Shown here: positions 25,343-25,383 of the stretch, one piece after another | Numbering within the stretch: the first letter of the stretch is position 1 | How the letters are laid out: the number at the start of each line of letters is the position of its first letter | Assembly (NCBI GenBank): GCA_043381765.1 | Contig: JBHJMP010001046.1 | Location: 1 to 25,383, forward strand | Source: Collodictyon triciliatum | Lineage: Eukaryota > CRuMs | Direction of reading: 5' to 3' | Length of the DNA stretch: 25,383 bases | Notes under the pieces: generated by a model | Told to the model about the DNA's origin: nothing | Databases searched by the model: none | The model's input: the letters and a program-made list of their open reading frames with translations, nothing else | Program-made: the position numbers and the translations under genes

Positions 25343-25383
25343 AGGGGGAGAAAAAAGAGCAAAGGTTGTTTTGTTTTTTTTTT

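Overview
This is a stretch of a eukaryotic nuclear genome. It holds six intron-rich protein genes, one tRNA gene, many microsatellites and four runs of N (assembly gaps). Introns are AT-rich, follow GT..AG and run from under 70 to a few hundred bases; exons are clearly more GC-rich. The best guess for the host is a ciliated or flagellated free-living protist, possibly an amoebozoan slime mould of the Physarum type. The hints are an alpha-tubulin acetyltransferase (a gene that tracks with cilia), a CD36/LIMP-2 protein about as long as the Dictyostelium Lmp proteins, and dense short introns with abundant simple repeats. The host assignment is low confidence.

Layout: a tRNA-Thr(UGU) gene on the minus strand (229-301); a complete two-domain methylenetetrahydrofolate reductase gene, MTHFR, on plus (1057-4487, at least 12 exons, one gap); an alpha-tubulin N-acetyltransferase (ATAT/MEC-17) gene on plus (5426-8219, 9 exons); the 3' part of a tRNA-dihydrouridine(47) synthase gene (DUS3) on minus (8636-10753, its 5' end lost in a gap); a DDX31/Dbp7-type nucleolar DEAD-box helicase gene on plus (11460-16256, 22 visible exons, 5' end lost in the same gap); an AMPK-related Ser/Thr kinase gene with UBA-like and KA1 domains on plus (17342-21131); and a CD36/LIMP-2 scavenger-receptor gene on minus (21721-25305, 8 exons, 812 residues). 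I built the exon models by hand from splice signals, reading-phase agreement and conserved family motifs recalled from memory. Almost every junction is phase-consistent.

The genes are unrelated housekeeping or cell-biology functions and do not form a pathway or cluster. The one suggestive pair is DUS3 and the DDX31-like helicase: both act on RNA (tRNA modification and large-subunit ribosome assembly) and they lie head to head across one unsequenced gap, so they may share a promoter. I found no clear sign of an undescribed multi-gene system. The more unusual points are: non-canonical residues at catalytic positions of the tubulin acetyltransferase; a glutamate where the kinase activation loop normally carries the phosphorylated threonine; a DUS3 splice acceptor that is the edge of an (ATC)n microsatellite; a hairpin whose loop carries a poly(A) signal; and repeated T(n)A(n) foldback tracts.
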